Of a stretch of 64,000 nt of DNA, positions 16,349 through 25,074 are shown piece after piece (position 1 is the first letter of the stretch; every line of letters begins with the position of its first letter). Under the pieces are notes generated by a model. The model was not told the origin of the DNA. It was given only the letters and a program-made list of their open reading frames with translations, and searched no databases. The DNA is from Lautropia sp. (GTDB taxonomy: Bacteria; Pseudomonadota; Gammaproteobacteria; Burkholderiales; Burkholderiaceae_E): positions 154,698 to 218,697 of the forward strand of contig JAUMUG010000006.1 in the NCBI GenBank assembly GCA_030530775.1, read 5' to 3'. The translations under genes and the position numbers were made by a program.

Positions 16349-17959
16349 TCAGCGTCGGGTGTCGATCTCGACCAGCACATCGCTGGCATCGTTGTCCACG
16401 ACCGCGCTGCGGCCTTCCAGATCACCGGCCTGTGGGGTGGGCTGACCGCTCCTGGAGACACGGGCGATCACGACAACCCGTTGCTGGCTCGACAGCCTGC
16501 CCATCGGTCCCATCGCGTCGCTGTCGTCGAAGCTGAATCGATGCGGCAGATCGGCCACGCGGATGCGCTGTACGGCCAGCGGCGGGCCGACCGGCTCACC
16601 GGCTTGGTCCACACCACGTACCGCCAGGAACACGGTGTTTTCCGGCCGAGTCCCGACGAGCAGCGTCTCGGTCAGTTGCACGGTGCCTTTCAGCACCGGA
16701 TCATTGGTGGTGGGTCGGGCAGGCCGTTTGGCGGAGGCTGTCACTCCGGATGGATCGGTGGCCCCGGGCATGGCGGCAGAGGAGGGCTGCCCGGGTTGGC
16801 GGGCCGGCGGTGGGGTGGATGCCTGCCCGGCGGGGGCGCCGGGCGAAGCCGAGCCGCCGTCCGTCGTTTCCAGCGGTGGCATACCGGCCTGGGAACGCAC
16901 CTGGGCCACGTGCCGGGCGATCTGCTGATAGGGCTGCGTGCCCGGTTCCAACATGCCCAGCAACGGCTCCCAATAGCCGAGCGCTTCCTTCGGATGGTTC
17001 TGACTCATCTGATAGGCGCCGGCCAGCGCCATGGCCTTCGGATGATTGGGGAATCTGGTCAATGCGTCCTGGATCAGCTGCCAGGGGCGGCCTTCCAGCC
17101 GGGTACCGGCCAGCTGGCCCAGCGCATCGGCCAGATCCACCCGGATCTGCGCCGCCACCCGTGGCTCGGGGCTGTCCACTTCCAGCGCCTTCTCCAGCGC
17201 GGCAACGGCCTTGTCGCGTTGGCCCAGTGACAGCCGGGTCCTGCCCAGCATCAGCCAGCCTTCCACCAGTGAGGGGTCGGCCGCCAGCCGTTCTTCGAGC
17301 GTGGCCAGCAGGCTTTCCACGTCGGGCTGGCCCTTGGCTTGTTGCGCAAAATCGGGCTGAACCGCTTCCGGCATACCGGTGGTGCGATACAAGGCGATCG
17401 GCAGTGCCACCAGCGCCACCAGAAAAATCACGGCCGACAGCAGATGCGGGCGGGAGGAGCGCTCTCCTCCGTCATCCGGTTGAGCAGTATCCGCCCGGCG
17501 GCGGGTGGCACCAATGTCCGTGTTTGTGCCCGCGACGGCTTCATCGTGACCCGGGGCCGCGTTACAGGCTGTCTGGGCAGGGGCCGTCCCGGTCGCCGAG
17601 GTTTGGGGCACCGCTGCGTTCGCTTCAGCGTTTCTGTCGTGTGCAAGGGATTGATTGGCTGATGCCTCCGGCTCGCTTTCATGGCTCGCCGCTGTCGAAC
17701 CTGGCTGCAGATCGGCCAGGGCTGCGGCCGAAAACTCCTGAATCAGTGCTTCGCGTTCGGGCGAGTCTGGGGGCAGCTCGGCCAGTTCGGCTTCCAGCTG
17801 GGCGCGACGTTCGCGGATGATGGCACGATTCTGTTCGGCGCTTTCATTGGTCGGCACTTGTCGTCCTGAACTGTGGCGCAGCAATGGCCAGACGACATAC
17901 AGTCCGATCAACGCAGTGGCCGGCAGCAGAATCAGCAGAAGGAAGGAGGTGGCGCTCAT
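16349..17959 (-). CDS. ccmI: Cytochrome c biogenesis protein CcmI (TPR)
   Basis: CcmI (CycH) holds apocytochrome c for ligation. The 536-residue protein has an N-terminal helix (FLLLILLPATALIGLYVVWPLL), a cytoplasmic coiled segment (AIIRERRAQLEAELAELP), a second membrane helix (SAVIFLVALVALPIALY), TPR repeats in the periplasm (about 230-370, such as EGWLMLGRTRLSLGQRDKAV) and a C-terminal beta domain (LAVRGVDQAGEPVGPPLAV). Two low-complexity linkers, one between the helices and one Pro/Ala-rich after the TPRs, lengthen it. It sits upstream of ccmA, at the head of the locus rather than after ccmH where it is commonly found. Confidence 0.9.
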   Translation of the reverse strand: MSATSFLLLILLPATALIGLYVVWPLLRHSSGRQVPTNESAEQNRAIIRERRAQLEAELAELPPDSPEREALIQEFSAAALADLQPGSTAASHESEPEASANQSLAHDRNAEANAAVPQTSATGTAPAQTACNAAPGHDEAVAGTNTDIGATRRRADTAQPDDGGERSSRPHLLSAVIFLVALVALPIALYRTTGMPEAVQPDFAQQAKGQPDVESLLATLEERLAADPSLVEGWLMLGRTRLSLGQRDKAVAALEKALEVDSPEPRVAAQIRVDLADALGQLAGTRLEGRPWQLIQDALTRFPNHPKAMALAGAYQMSQNHPKEALGYWEPLLGMLEPGTQPYQQIARHVAQVRSQAGMPPLETTDGGSASPGAPAGQASTPPPARQPGQPSSAAMPGATDPSGVTASAKRPARPTTNDPVLKGTVQLTETLLVGTRPENTVFLAVRGVDQAGEPVGPPLAVQRIRVADLPHRFSFDDSDAMGPMGRLSSQQRVVVIARVSRSGQPTPQAGDLEGRSAVVDNDASDVLVEIDTRR

Positions 17960-17995
17960 GATCCCCGCATTGTCGGGGCAATGGCCTGCAGGGTC

Positions 17996-18036
17996 AAAAA
18001 AAAGCGCAGATCCCGCTCGGCGGGGGATCTGCGCTT
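17996..18036 (-). terminator. Rho-independent terminator of the type I secretion operon
   Basis: AAGCGCAGATCCC (18002-18014) and GGGATCTGCGCTT (18024-18036) form a perfect 13-bp stem with a 9-nt loop. On the minus strand the stem is followed by eight U residues (17996-18003). It lies about 110 bp after the HlyD stop and separates that operon from ccmI. Confidence 0.92.
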
Positions 18037-18144
18037 GTACGGGGTTTGCCAGGTTTTACGTTGTGGGGCCTGTCCTCGCGATCGGGGGAGCCGGCCCGAC
18101 ACCGTGGAAACCTCTCCGGCATCGGGACACCGGTCCGATGTGGA

Positions 18145-19728
18145 TCACCGTTCCCGCATCGCTTCGCGCATCTTCAGGATCGGCTTCAGCACGTAATCCA
18201 TCACGGTCTTTTCGCCGGTACGGATTTCCACCGAAGCGGTCATGCCTGGAATGATCGGCAATTCCTTGCCGGCCGCGCTCAGGGTGGAATCCTGGGTGCG
18301 CACCAGCACCCGGTAATAACGATCCTCACCGGGGGCCGCCCGACGCTCGTCATCGCGCAGTGTGTCCGGGCTGATCAGCTCGACCTCGCCCTTCAGACCA
18401 CCGTAGATGGCGTAGTCATAGGCCGAAATCTTGACGGTGGCCGGTAGACCGGGCCGCAGGAATGCCACGTCATGTGGGCGGATCTTGGCCTCGACCAGCA
18501 GCTGGTCTTCCAACGGAATGATCTCCATGATGTCCTGACCGGGTTGGATCACGCCGCCGCGGGTATTCATCCGGATGTTCTTGACGATGCCGTGCACCGG
18601 CGCCGTCAGCACGGTACGGGTCACCTGATCCTGGCGGGCGGTCAGCGATTCCTGCACCTGGGCCAGCTCCGATTCGACCTTCGACAGCTCGTGCGCGGCA
18701 TCGACACGGTGCTTGCTGGTGCGCTCTTGCATCTGCATCTGCAGGTCGTTGTACTGGCGCTGCAGCTTCAGCAGTTCGGTCTCGGCCACCAGACCCTTGG
18801 CCACCATCGGCTTGGTGATGGCGATCTCGCGGGCGATCAGCGCCTGGCTCGACTTGGAGGTGGCCATGGCCTGCTGAAGCGCATCGCGTCGGGCGTTGTA
18901 GGTGTCGGTCTCGTTGTCGACCACCTCGGCATCGGTCAGCACGTCGTCGGGAAACTTCAGCGGCGTGCCACGCGATTCGGCGCGCAGACGGGCCGCCATC
19001 GCTTTCAGGCTGATCAGCTTGCTGTAGCCTTCCTGGTACGAAGAACGGGCCTTGGTCTCGTCGATGCGCAGAAGCGGTTGGCCCGCATCGACGGTGGCAC
19101 CTTCGCGGACCAACATTTCGGCCAGAATCCCGCCTTCCAGTGATTGGATCACCTGTTCGCGGCTGGAGGCGATCACACGGGCATCACCGCGGGTGATTTC
19201 CTCGAGCCGGCTGTGATAAGCCCAGGTGGCGGCCGAAGCCAGCAGGCAGACGATCAGTACCAACAGCAGTAGACTGCTCTTCTGCCGGTCGTTGACCATC
19301 GCCTGCTGCATGTCGCGCATGAAGTCGAAATCACTGCCGCTGCCGGCGTAGTCGGGGCGCGCAAAACTGTCACGGGACTGCAGGGCGCGCGATGTCCCTC
19401 CGGTCTGGGCCACGACACCCCCGGCGGGGGTGGCCGTTGCCACCGCAGTTGCCGGAGCGCCCGTACCAGCCACGGTGGCGGTCGGCGCCACCGTCCGCTT
19501 CCGATCTTTCCCCGAACCCGGATCGGCGGGTGCCGCAGCGTCCGCTGCAGTACTTGCCTTTGCACCCGTATTTGCACCAGTACCCGCCGTCGCACCGGCG
19601 ACGACACCAGCGACACCGCCCGCGGCCGTACCGCCCTCTGTACCGGCAGCCGCACCGTTGCCCGTATCCGGGCCGGTGTGGGAGTCCAACCCCGGATTCC
19701 GGTCGTTCTTTTCAGCCTGCTCAGACAC
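18145..19728 (-). CDS. Type I secretion periplasmic adaptor (HlyD family)
   Basis: The 527-residue membrane fusion protein links the inner-membrane ABC exporter to TolC. It has a membrane helix at about 150-170 (LLLLVLIVCLLASAATWAY), a biotinyl-lipoyl-like half (SLEGGILAEMLVREGATVDAGQPLLRID), a long alpha-hairpin, the second half (GIVKNIRMNTRGGVIQPGQDIMEIIP) and a C-terminal beta domain. The cytoplasmic N-terminus is unusual: about 115 residues dominated by Ala, Gly and Thr. The start is a GTG with AAGGAG 7 nt upstream. It overlaps the ABC gene by 8 nt. The arrangement resembles the LapC adaptor of adhesin exporters. Confidence 0.92.
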   Translation of the reverse strand: MSEQAEKNDRNPGLDSHTGPDTGNGAAAGTEGGTAAGGVAGVVAGATAGTGANTGAKASTAADAAAPADPGSGKDRKRTVAPTATVAGTGAPATAVATATPAGGVVAQTGGTSRALQSRDSFARPDYAGSGSDFDFMRDMQQAMVNDRQKSSLLLLVLIVCLLASAATWAYHSRLEEITRGDARVIASSREQVIQSLEGGILAEMLVREGATVDAGQPLLRIDETKARSSYQEGYSKLISLKAMAARLRAESRGTPLKFPDDVLTDAEVVDNETDTYNARRDALQQAMATSKSSQALIAREIAITKPMVAKGLVAETELLKLQRQYNDLQMQMQERTSKHRVDAAHELSKVESELAQVQESLTARQDQVTRTVLTAPVHGIVKNIRMNTRGGVIQPGQDIMEIIPLEDQLLVEAKIRPHDVAFLRPGLPATVKISAYDYAIYGGLKGEVELISPDTLRDDERRAAPGEDRYYRVLVRTQDSTLSAAGKELPIIPGMTASVEIRTGEKTVMDYVLKPILKMREAMRER

Positions 19729-22078
19729 GACGCACTCCTTGAATCTTGCCTTCTTTCAATGCTTGCAGTACCGCTTCCTTCGGCCCATCGGCCACGCGCA
19801 CGCCACCGTCCATGATCATCACCCGGTTCACATAGTCCAGCAGCTGCAGCTTGTGGGTCACGAACACCAGTGTCTGCCGGCCGCACAGTCTCGATAGCGC
19901 CTGCATCACCATCGTTTCGGTGGCACTGTCCATCGCGCTGGTCGGCTCATCCAGCAGCATCACCGCCGGGTTGGCGATGACGGCGCGCGCCAGTGCCACC
20001 GATTGCCGCTGGCCGCCCGACAGTCCGTTGCCGCCTTCGCCGATCGGCATGTCATAGCCGTTCGGGTGGGCGCTGGCCATCTGATGCACGCCAAATGCAT
20101 CGGCGATACGCATCATCGAGTCATCGTCGATGTGCGGGTTGCCGGCTTTCAGGTTCTCACGCAGCGTGCCGAAGAACAGCCGGGTGTCCTGACCCACATA
20201 CAGCACATGGCGGCGGACATCGGCCGGTTCGATCTGTTGCAGCTCGACACCATCCAGTTTCACCGAGCCCTGCGAGGGCTGATACAGCCCGGCCAGTACC
20301 TTCAGCAGCGATGATTTGCCGCTGCCGATCCGGCCCAGCACCGCCACCCGTTCTCCAGGGTTCAGCGTCATACTCAGATTCTTCACCGAATCCGGCGACA
20401 TCGGGCCATAGCGATAGCTGATCTCATGGGCCGAAAGTGCGCCGGTGGTGGCGGTCTTGCGCAGATAGTTGCGGTCCGCCTCCCGGTCGGTCGGGGTATT
20501 CATCACCTTGTTCAGCGACGACAGCGCGGTCTTGGCCTGCTGATAGCGCACGGCCAGGGCCGTGATACTGGCCGCCGGTGCAATCGTGCGGCCCGACAGA
20601 ATCACCGCGCCGATCAGCGCTCCCATCGTCAGCGTGCCGTCGCCGATCAGATACACGCCCCAGCAGACCATCGCCACCGTGCACATCGATTGCAGCAGGG
20701 CGGTGAAATTGCTGACCATCGCCGTGATCGAGCGGCTTTTCATCGAGGTGCGGGCGGTCAGGGCAGCGGCGCGCTCATAGCGGGTCTGTACCTGGCTTTC
20801 CATCCGAAGCGCCTTGATCGCTTCGGCGTTCTCCAACGTTTCCACCAGAATCCCTTGCTTGATCGAACCTTCGCGCAGGTGCTCCTTCACATAGCGCGAC
20901 AGCGGAATCTGGGCCAACGCACCGACGATGACCAGTATCGGGATGCAGGCCAGCGGCACCCAGAACAGCGGGCCGGCGATCATGTGGATCACCCACAGAA
21001 ACAGCAGAATGAAGGGCAGGTCGGTCAGCGTCGCCAGCGTCGCAGAGGTGGCGAAGTCGCGCACCGACTCGAACTCGCGGATGGTGTTGGCATAAGCGCC
21101 GGCCGATTGCGGCCGGTGCTCCAGTCTCGACATCATCGCCTGACGGAACAACATCGAACCCAGCAGCAGATCGGCCTTCTTGCCGGCATTGTCGATCAAC
21201 CAGCTGCGCAGATTGCGGGCCAGATACTCGAACAGCATCGCCACCATCACGCCGCTGGCCAGTGCCCACAGCGTCACGTAAGCCTGGTTCGAGATCACCC
21301 GGTCATAGACGTTCATGGTGAAAAAGGTGCCGGCCAGCGCCAGCACGTTCACCAGCAGCGCCGCCACGGCGGCTTGGGCGTAATAACCCCGGAAGCGCCA
21401 GATGGTGCTCCAGAACCAGTGGCCCTTGCTCCTGTCGATCTCGATCGGGCTGCGCTTGTCCTCGGCCACCGCCGGGCGCACCAGCAGGCAGGTGCCCATG
21501 TAATGCCGGTTCAGTTCGGCTTCATCGATCTCGATTTCCAGCGCGCCCTGCTCGCAGGGCAGAATCACCGCCGTGCCGTCTTCGCGCCGCTCCAGCAACA
21601 GGCAGGCACGCAGATCGTTCAGCAAAAGCACCACCGGCAACTGCAGCGGATTGATCTGGGCGATCGCCCGGTGCTGGATACGCACTTTGCAGCCATGGGC
21701 CTCGGCGATCCGCATCATGCCCGCCGGCTGCAGCGGCCGTTCGTGCGGAATGCCGGTGGCCAGCGCATCCTCGCTCTTGTGGATATCGAAGCGTGCCAGA
21801 ATCTGCGACAGCGCCGTCAGCAGCGGGTCGGGCAGCGGCTGCTGAATCGGCTGCGTCTGCTGTACAGCACGCCCCGCTTGGTTCTGCGGTATCTGCGTCG
21901 GCGTCTGGGCAGCATGTCGATCCGGTGTCGTCTGGCCGGTGCCATTGGGGGGGGCGTCCGCCGGTTTGGCGCTGGCGGGATGTCCATCGGCAGCGGTCGC
22001 GGCACGAGCGTGTGCCTGCCCGGCCCGTTGGCCAGCTTCGGCGCCGGTCTCGTTGGCTTTGTCTTCGATCGTACTCAT
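19721..22078 (-). CDS. Type I secretion ABC exporter with degenerate C39 domain
   Basis: The 785-residue protein has three domains. An N-terminal C39-peptidase-like region (about 85-200) lacks the catalytic Cys and so is a docking domain for an uncleaved substrate. A six-helix exporter domain follows (about 225-510), then an ATPase with GRIGSGKSSLLKVL (Walker A), LSGGQRQSVALARA (signature) and VMLLDEPTSAMD (Walker B). This is the LapB/HlyB-type architecture used for large RTX adhesins or toxins. About 75 Ala/Gln/Thr/Pro-rich residues precede the first domain. It lies 31 bp after the TolC-like gene. No substrate gene is in the window. Confidence 0.93.
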   Translation of the reverse strand: MSTIEDKANETGAEAGQRAGQAHARAATAADGHPASAKPADAPPNGTGQTTPDRHAAQTPTQIPQNQAGRAVQQTQPIQQPLPDPLLTALSQILARFDIHKSEDALATGIPHERPLQPAGMMRIAEAHGCKVRIQHRAIAQINPLQLPVVLLLNDLRACLLLERREDGTAVILPCEQGALEIEIDEAELNRHYMGTCLLVRPAVAEDKRSPIEIDRSKGHWFWSTIWRFRGYYAQAAVAALLVNVLALAGTFFTMNVYDRVISNQAYVTLWALASGVMVAMLFEYLARNLRSWLIDNAGKKADLLLGSMLFRQAMMSRLEHRPQSAGAYANTIREFESVRDFATSATLATLTDLPFILLFLWVIHMIAGPLFWVPLACIPILVIVGALAQIPLSRYVKEHLREGSIKQGILVETLENAEAIKALRMESQVQTRYERAAALTARTSMKSRSITAMVSNFTALLQSMCTVAMVCWGVYLIGDGTLTMGALIGAVILSGRTIAPAASITALAVRYQQAKTALSSLNKVMNTPTDREADRNYLRKTATTGALSAHEISYRYGPMSPDSVKNLSMTLNPGERVAVLGRIGSGKSSLLKVLAGLYQPSQGSVKLDGVELQQIEPADVRRHVLYVGQDTRLFFGTLRENLKAGNPHIDDDSMMRIADAFGVHQMASAHPNGYDMPIGEGGNGLSGGQRQSVALARAVIANPAVMLLDEPTSAMDSATETMVMQALSRLCGRQTLVFVTHKLQLLDYVNRVMIMDGGVRVADGPKEAVLQALKEGKIQGVRRV

Positions 22079-22109
22079 AGAGAACCTGTGTGCGTAGGGC
22101 GTTGCCGGA

Positions 22110-23474
22110 TCAGTTCAGCTCCGGCAACGCCGGCGTGCGGGGGTTTTGTCCGGAGGCGGCTCGATTTTCCTCGGTCACCGGGGGCAGGGCTTCGATACCC
22201 AGCCGCGGCAGCAGCTGGCCGGTGCTGCCCAACAGGCGGTAACGGGCCTGTTCCAGCTCCTGCTGCTCGATGGCAGCGCCCAGGCGGGCCTGATAAATCT
22301 CGTTTTCGGCGTTCAGCAGATCGACGATGCTACGCTTGCCGATCTGGAACTGCTCCCAATAGGCGGCCCGTACCTTGCGGGTGCTTTCCACCAGCGCCGC
22401 CCGGGTATCGACCCGGCCCTTGCGGGTTTCGATCTGGGTCCAGTGCTTGGCCACATCGGTTTCCAGTGTCCGCCGGGTGTTGGCCACCGTTTCCTCGGCC
22501 GTCAGAATCTGCGCATTGGCTGCAGCGGCCGCCGCCGCCCCCACCCCGCCATCGAAGGGGTTCCAGTCCGTCACCAGTGCCACGTCATAGCCGCCGAACC
22601 ACTGCCGGTTGCCATTGCGGTCATAGGGGCTGTTGACGCGGCCGCGCAGGTTGACGCTGGGTTTGTCCCAGGCGCTGGCTACGGCGGCGGCCTTGCGGGC
22701 GGCTTCGACCTCGGCGCGCCCGGCCCGGATCGCCGGGTGCTCGTTGAGCGAAGCCATCGCTTCCTGCAGGCTCTCGATGCGCGGATCGGCCGGTGGCGGC
22801 GCCACATAGCCGTGGATCGGCTGGCCGGTCAGCTGCTCCAGCGCCGTGCGGGCATCGGCCAGCTGCCCTTCGCGGTCGGCCTGGATGATCTGCGCTTGCG
22901 ACAGCCGGGATTCGGTTTGCAGCAGGTCATAGCCCCGGCCCTTGTCGTATGCCACGATCTGTTGCACCCGCTTGCGCAGGGCGGCGATCCGATTCACATA
23001 ATCACGGGCCAGTCCGACCAGCTCGCTCTGCTTCACCACCTCCACGTAGGCATCGGCCACCCGCATCGCAATATCGCTGCGTGCGGCTTCGGTGCTGTAG
23101 TTGGCGCCCAGCAGCCGCGCCAACTGTTTCTCGGTTTCGTTCTCGATCCGGCCGCCGTCATAAATCGGCTTGATCGCCTGTGCACCCAGATCGCCCTGCC
23201 GGTTGCGCCCCTCGCCCCGCTGATAACCCAGCGCCGGTTCTGCAATCAGCCCGAAGCGCACATTGTTCTGGTTTCGGGCACCCGTCACTTCGTGGCGGAT
23301 CGCTTCGGCATTGCGTTGCGCACCCAGAATCTGCGGATGCCTGCCCAGCGCGATGAGGACGGATTCTTTCAGTGTCTCGGCCGATGCAGGCTGACAGGAC
23401 AGACCCAGTGCCGCGGCCAGCATGCAGTTCAGCACTGCAGGGCGGGCAAACTCCGGGGTTCTCGATCGGGGCAT
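22110..23474 (-). CDS. TolC-family outer membrane channel protein
   Basis: The 454-residue protein starts with a signal peptide (residues 1 to about 31, ending QPASA). It has the two-fold repeated TolC architecture: helices with ESVLIALGRHPQILGAQRNAEA, YDGGRIENE, and in the second half NEHPAIRAGRAEVEAARKAA, FDGGVGAAAAAAANAQ and GKRSIVDLLNAENEIYQA. It should form the outer-membrane tunnel of the type I system and is first in its operon. I chose ATG 23474 because the signal peptide starts there; the open frame upstream is not signal-like. Confidence 0.92.
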   Translation of the reverse strand: MPRSRTPEFARPAVLNCMLAAALGLSCQPASAETLKESVLIALGRHPQILGAQRNAEAIRHEVTGARNQNNVRFGLIAEPALGYQRGEGRNRQGDLGAQAIKPIYDGGRIENETEKQLARLLGANYSTEAARSDIAMRVADAYVEVVKQSELVGLARDYVNRIAALRKRVQQIVAYDKGRGYDLLQTESRLSQAQIIQADREGQLADARTALEQLTGQPIHGYVAPPPADPRIESLQEAMASLNEHPAIRAGRAEVEAARKAAAVASAWDKPSVNLRGRVNSPYDRNGNRQWFGGYDVALVTDWNPFDGGVGAAAAAAANAQILTAEETVANTRRTLETDVAKHWTQIETRKGRVDTRAALVESTRKVRAAYWEQFQIGKRSIVDLLNAENEIYQARLGAAIEQQELEQARYRLLGSTGQLLPRLGIEALPPVTEENRAASGQNPRTPALPELN

Positions 23475-23917
23475 CTCGGTACGTACTCCAGTACAGAAGA
23501 TTGAAAAAGGTATGCAGGTCGGCCGGTCAAGGGCTGGTGTGTTGCGCCATCCGCACCGAAGCGCACTGCGGGAGCAGGGCGGGTGACCCGGTCGGCCGAG
23601 CTTCAGTCCCCCAGTCGGGCATTGTGGACCGGTCATGCCGGGGGCGGCCCGCCGAGAGGCTGCTTGGCGGCTTTGGGTGCACCAGCGGGCTGTGCGGATG
23701 GCTGCGACGCAACAACGGCCGGTGACGTCGTGACGGGCCCGGGGCATCGCCCGGCACTGCAGTGGAAAGACAGCGTGCCGCAAATAGGCCGCAGCCGTGC
23801 TCGCGGCTTGCGTGTCCACGCCCGTCGTCGACGCCTCGAAGCTGGAAGTGGTGCATCTTTGGTGTTGGCCGTGCATACGCCACGGGTTCGTGTCTTTTCC
23901 GACCCGATGCTCCGGCA
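23475..23917. other. Intergenic region upstream of the type I secretion operon
   Basis: These 443 bp lie between the SDR gene end and the TolC-like gene, both on the minus strand. No gene is supported. The secretion operon promoter should be in the lower half, but I cannot identify its boxes. Confidence 0.4.
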
Positions 23918-24799
23918 TCAGCCACGGCCGATCAGCGGCATTCTGGTCGCCATCAGCGTCATGAACTGCACATTGGCCGACAGCGGCAGCTCGGCCATCC
24001 GCAGCACGGCATCGGCCACCAGCTGCACATCGATCACCGGCTCGGCCGCCACCCGGCCGTCGGCCTGCAGAATGCCTGCCATCATCGGCTGCGTCATTTC
24101 GGTGGCGGCATTGCCGATGTCGATCTGACCGCAGGCGATGTCATAGGGGCGGCCATCCAGCGAAGCCGCTTTGGTCAGGCCGGTGACGGCATGCTTGGTG
24201 GCCGTGTAGGGCATCGTCATGGGCCGGGGGGCGTGGGTCGACACCGAACCATTGTTGATGATCCGACCGCCGCGCGGACTCTGGGCCTTCATCGCCCGGA
24301 AAGCAGCCTGAATACAATAGAACGGCCCACTCAGATTGGTGTCGACCACCGCTTGCCACTGGGTGGGCGAGAGCGTCTCGAGCGGCACGGCCGGCGCGCC
24401 GATGCCGGCATTGTTGAACACCACATCCACCCGGCCAAAGGTGGCCACGGTTCGCTCGAACAGCGTCTCGACCGCCTCAGGATCGGTCACATCGGTCGGC
24501 ACCACCAGCGCCTGCCGGGCCCGGCCCGACTGCTGCACGGTCTCATCCAACGTATTCTGCCGCCGCCCCGCCAAGGCGACCCGGTAGCCGGCTGCCAAAA
24601 ATGCCAGTGTCACCGCCCGACCGATGCCACTGCCGGCACCGGTGATGATCGCCACCTTGCCCGGCGATGCCTCGGGTCCGCCGGCACGGCTGGTCATGCC
24701 GCCTGCCGCCGTCTGCGAGGACGCCGTCGTCCGGCCTCCCGGCACGGTCGGGGGGGCGGAGGAATGGCTCGGATGGGGGGCAGTCACTTGAGCAGTCAT
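23918..24799 (-). CDS. Short-chain dehydrogenase/reductase
   Basis: This is a classical SDR of 293 residues with NAD(P)-binding [12 protein letters not shown], the catalytic Ser in NNGSVSTHA and YTATK (Tyr/Lys). A stretch of about 45 Ser/Ala/Thr-rich residues precedes the Rossmann fold. The substrate cannot be deduced. ATG 24799 is the likely start; an internal ATG (MTSRAGG) about 33 codons later would give a protein of standard length. The neighbouring FAD dehydrogenase on the same strand may or may not be functionally linked (275-bp gap). Confidence 0.88.
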   Translation of the reverse strand: MTAQVTAPHPSHSSAPPTVPGGRTTASSQTAAGGMTSRAGGPEASPGKVAIITGAGSGIGRAVTLAFLAAGYRVALAGRRQNTLDETVQQSGRARQALVVPTDVTDPEAVETLFERTVATFGRVDVVFNNAGIGAPAVPLETLSPTQWQAVVDTNLSGPFYCIQAAFRAMKAQSPRGGRIINNGSVSTHAPRPMTMPYTATKHAVTGLTKAASLDGRPYDIACGQIDIGNAATEMTQPMMAGILQADGRVAAEPVIDVQLVADAVLRMAELPLSANVQFMTLMATRMPLIGRG

Positions 24800-25074
24800 C
24801 GATGCGTAAACGAAAAGCGGTGGATGCACGATATCGCCGGAATGGCGGGCGGTACGGATGGACGGCACGGACGGAGCGTCCCGTGCCTCGGACACGGAGC
24901 CGTGGCGGACATCATGTCCGGACGGTCACATGGCGAGTGCTCTCTCGCAGACGAGCTGGGCGCCAGGCTCACAGAAAGATCGTACATGGCAAACTCTCCT
25001 GGGTCGTGCACTACACGGCCGTTCCGAACCTCTCATTAGACCTCAGGCTTTCTGTATGGCATTGTCAGAGTGTT

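Noticed and set aside
20426..22636. Long open frame on the plus strand opposite the ABC exporter and TolC-like genes
   Set aside because: It is antisense to two well-supported genes and rich in Arg/Gln/His, as expected for a shadow frame in GC-rich DNA; no domain is recognisable.
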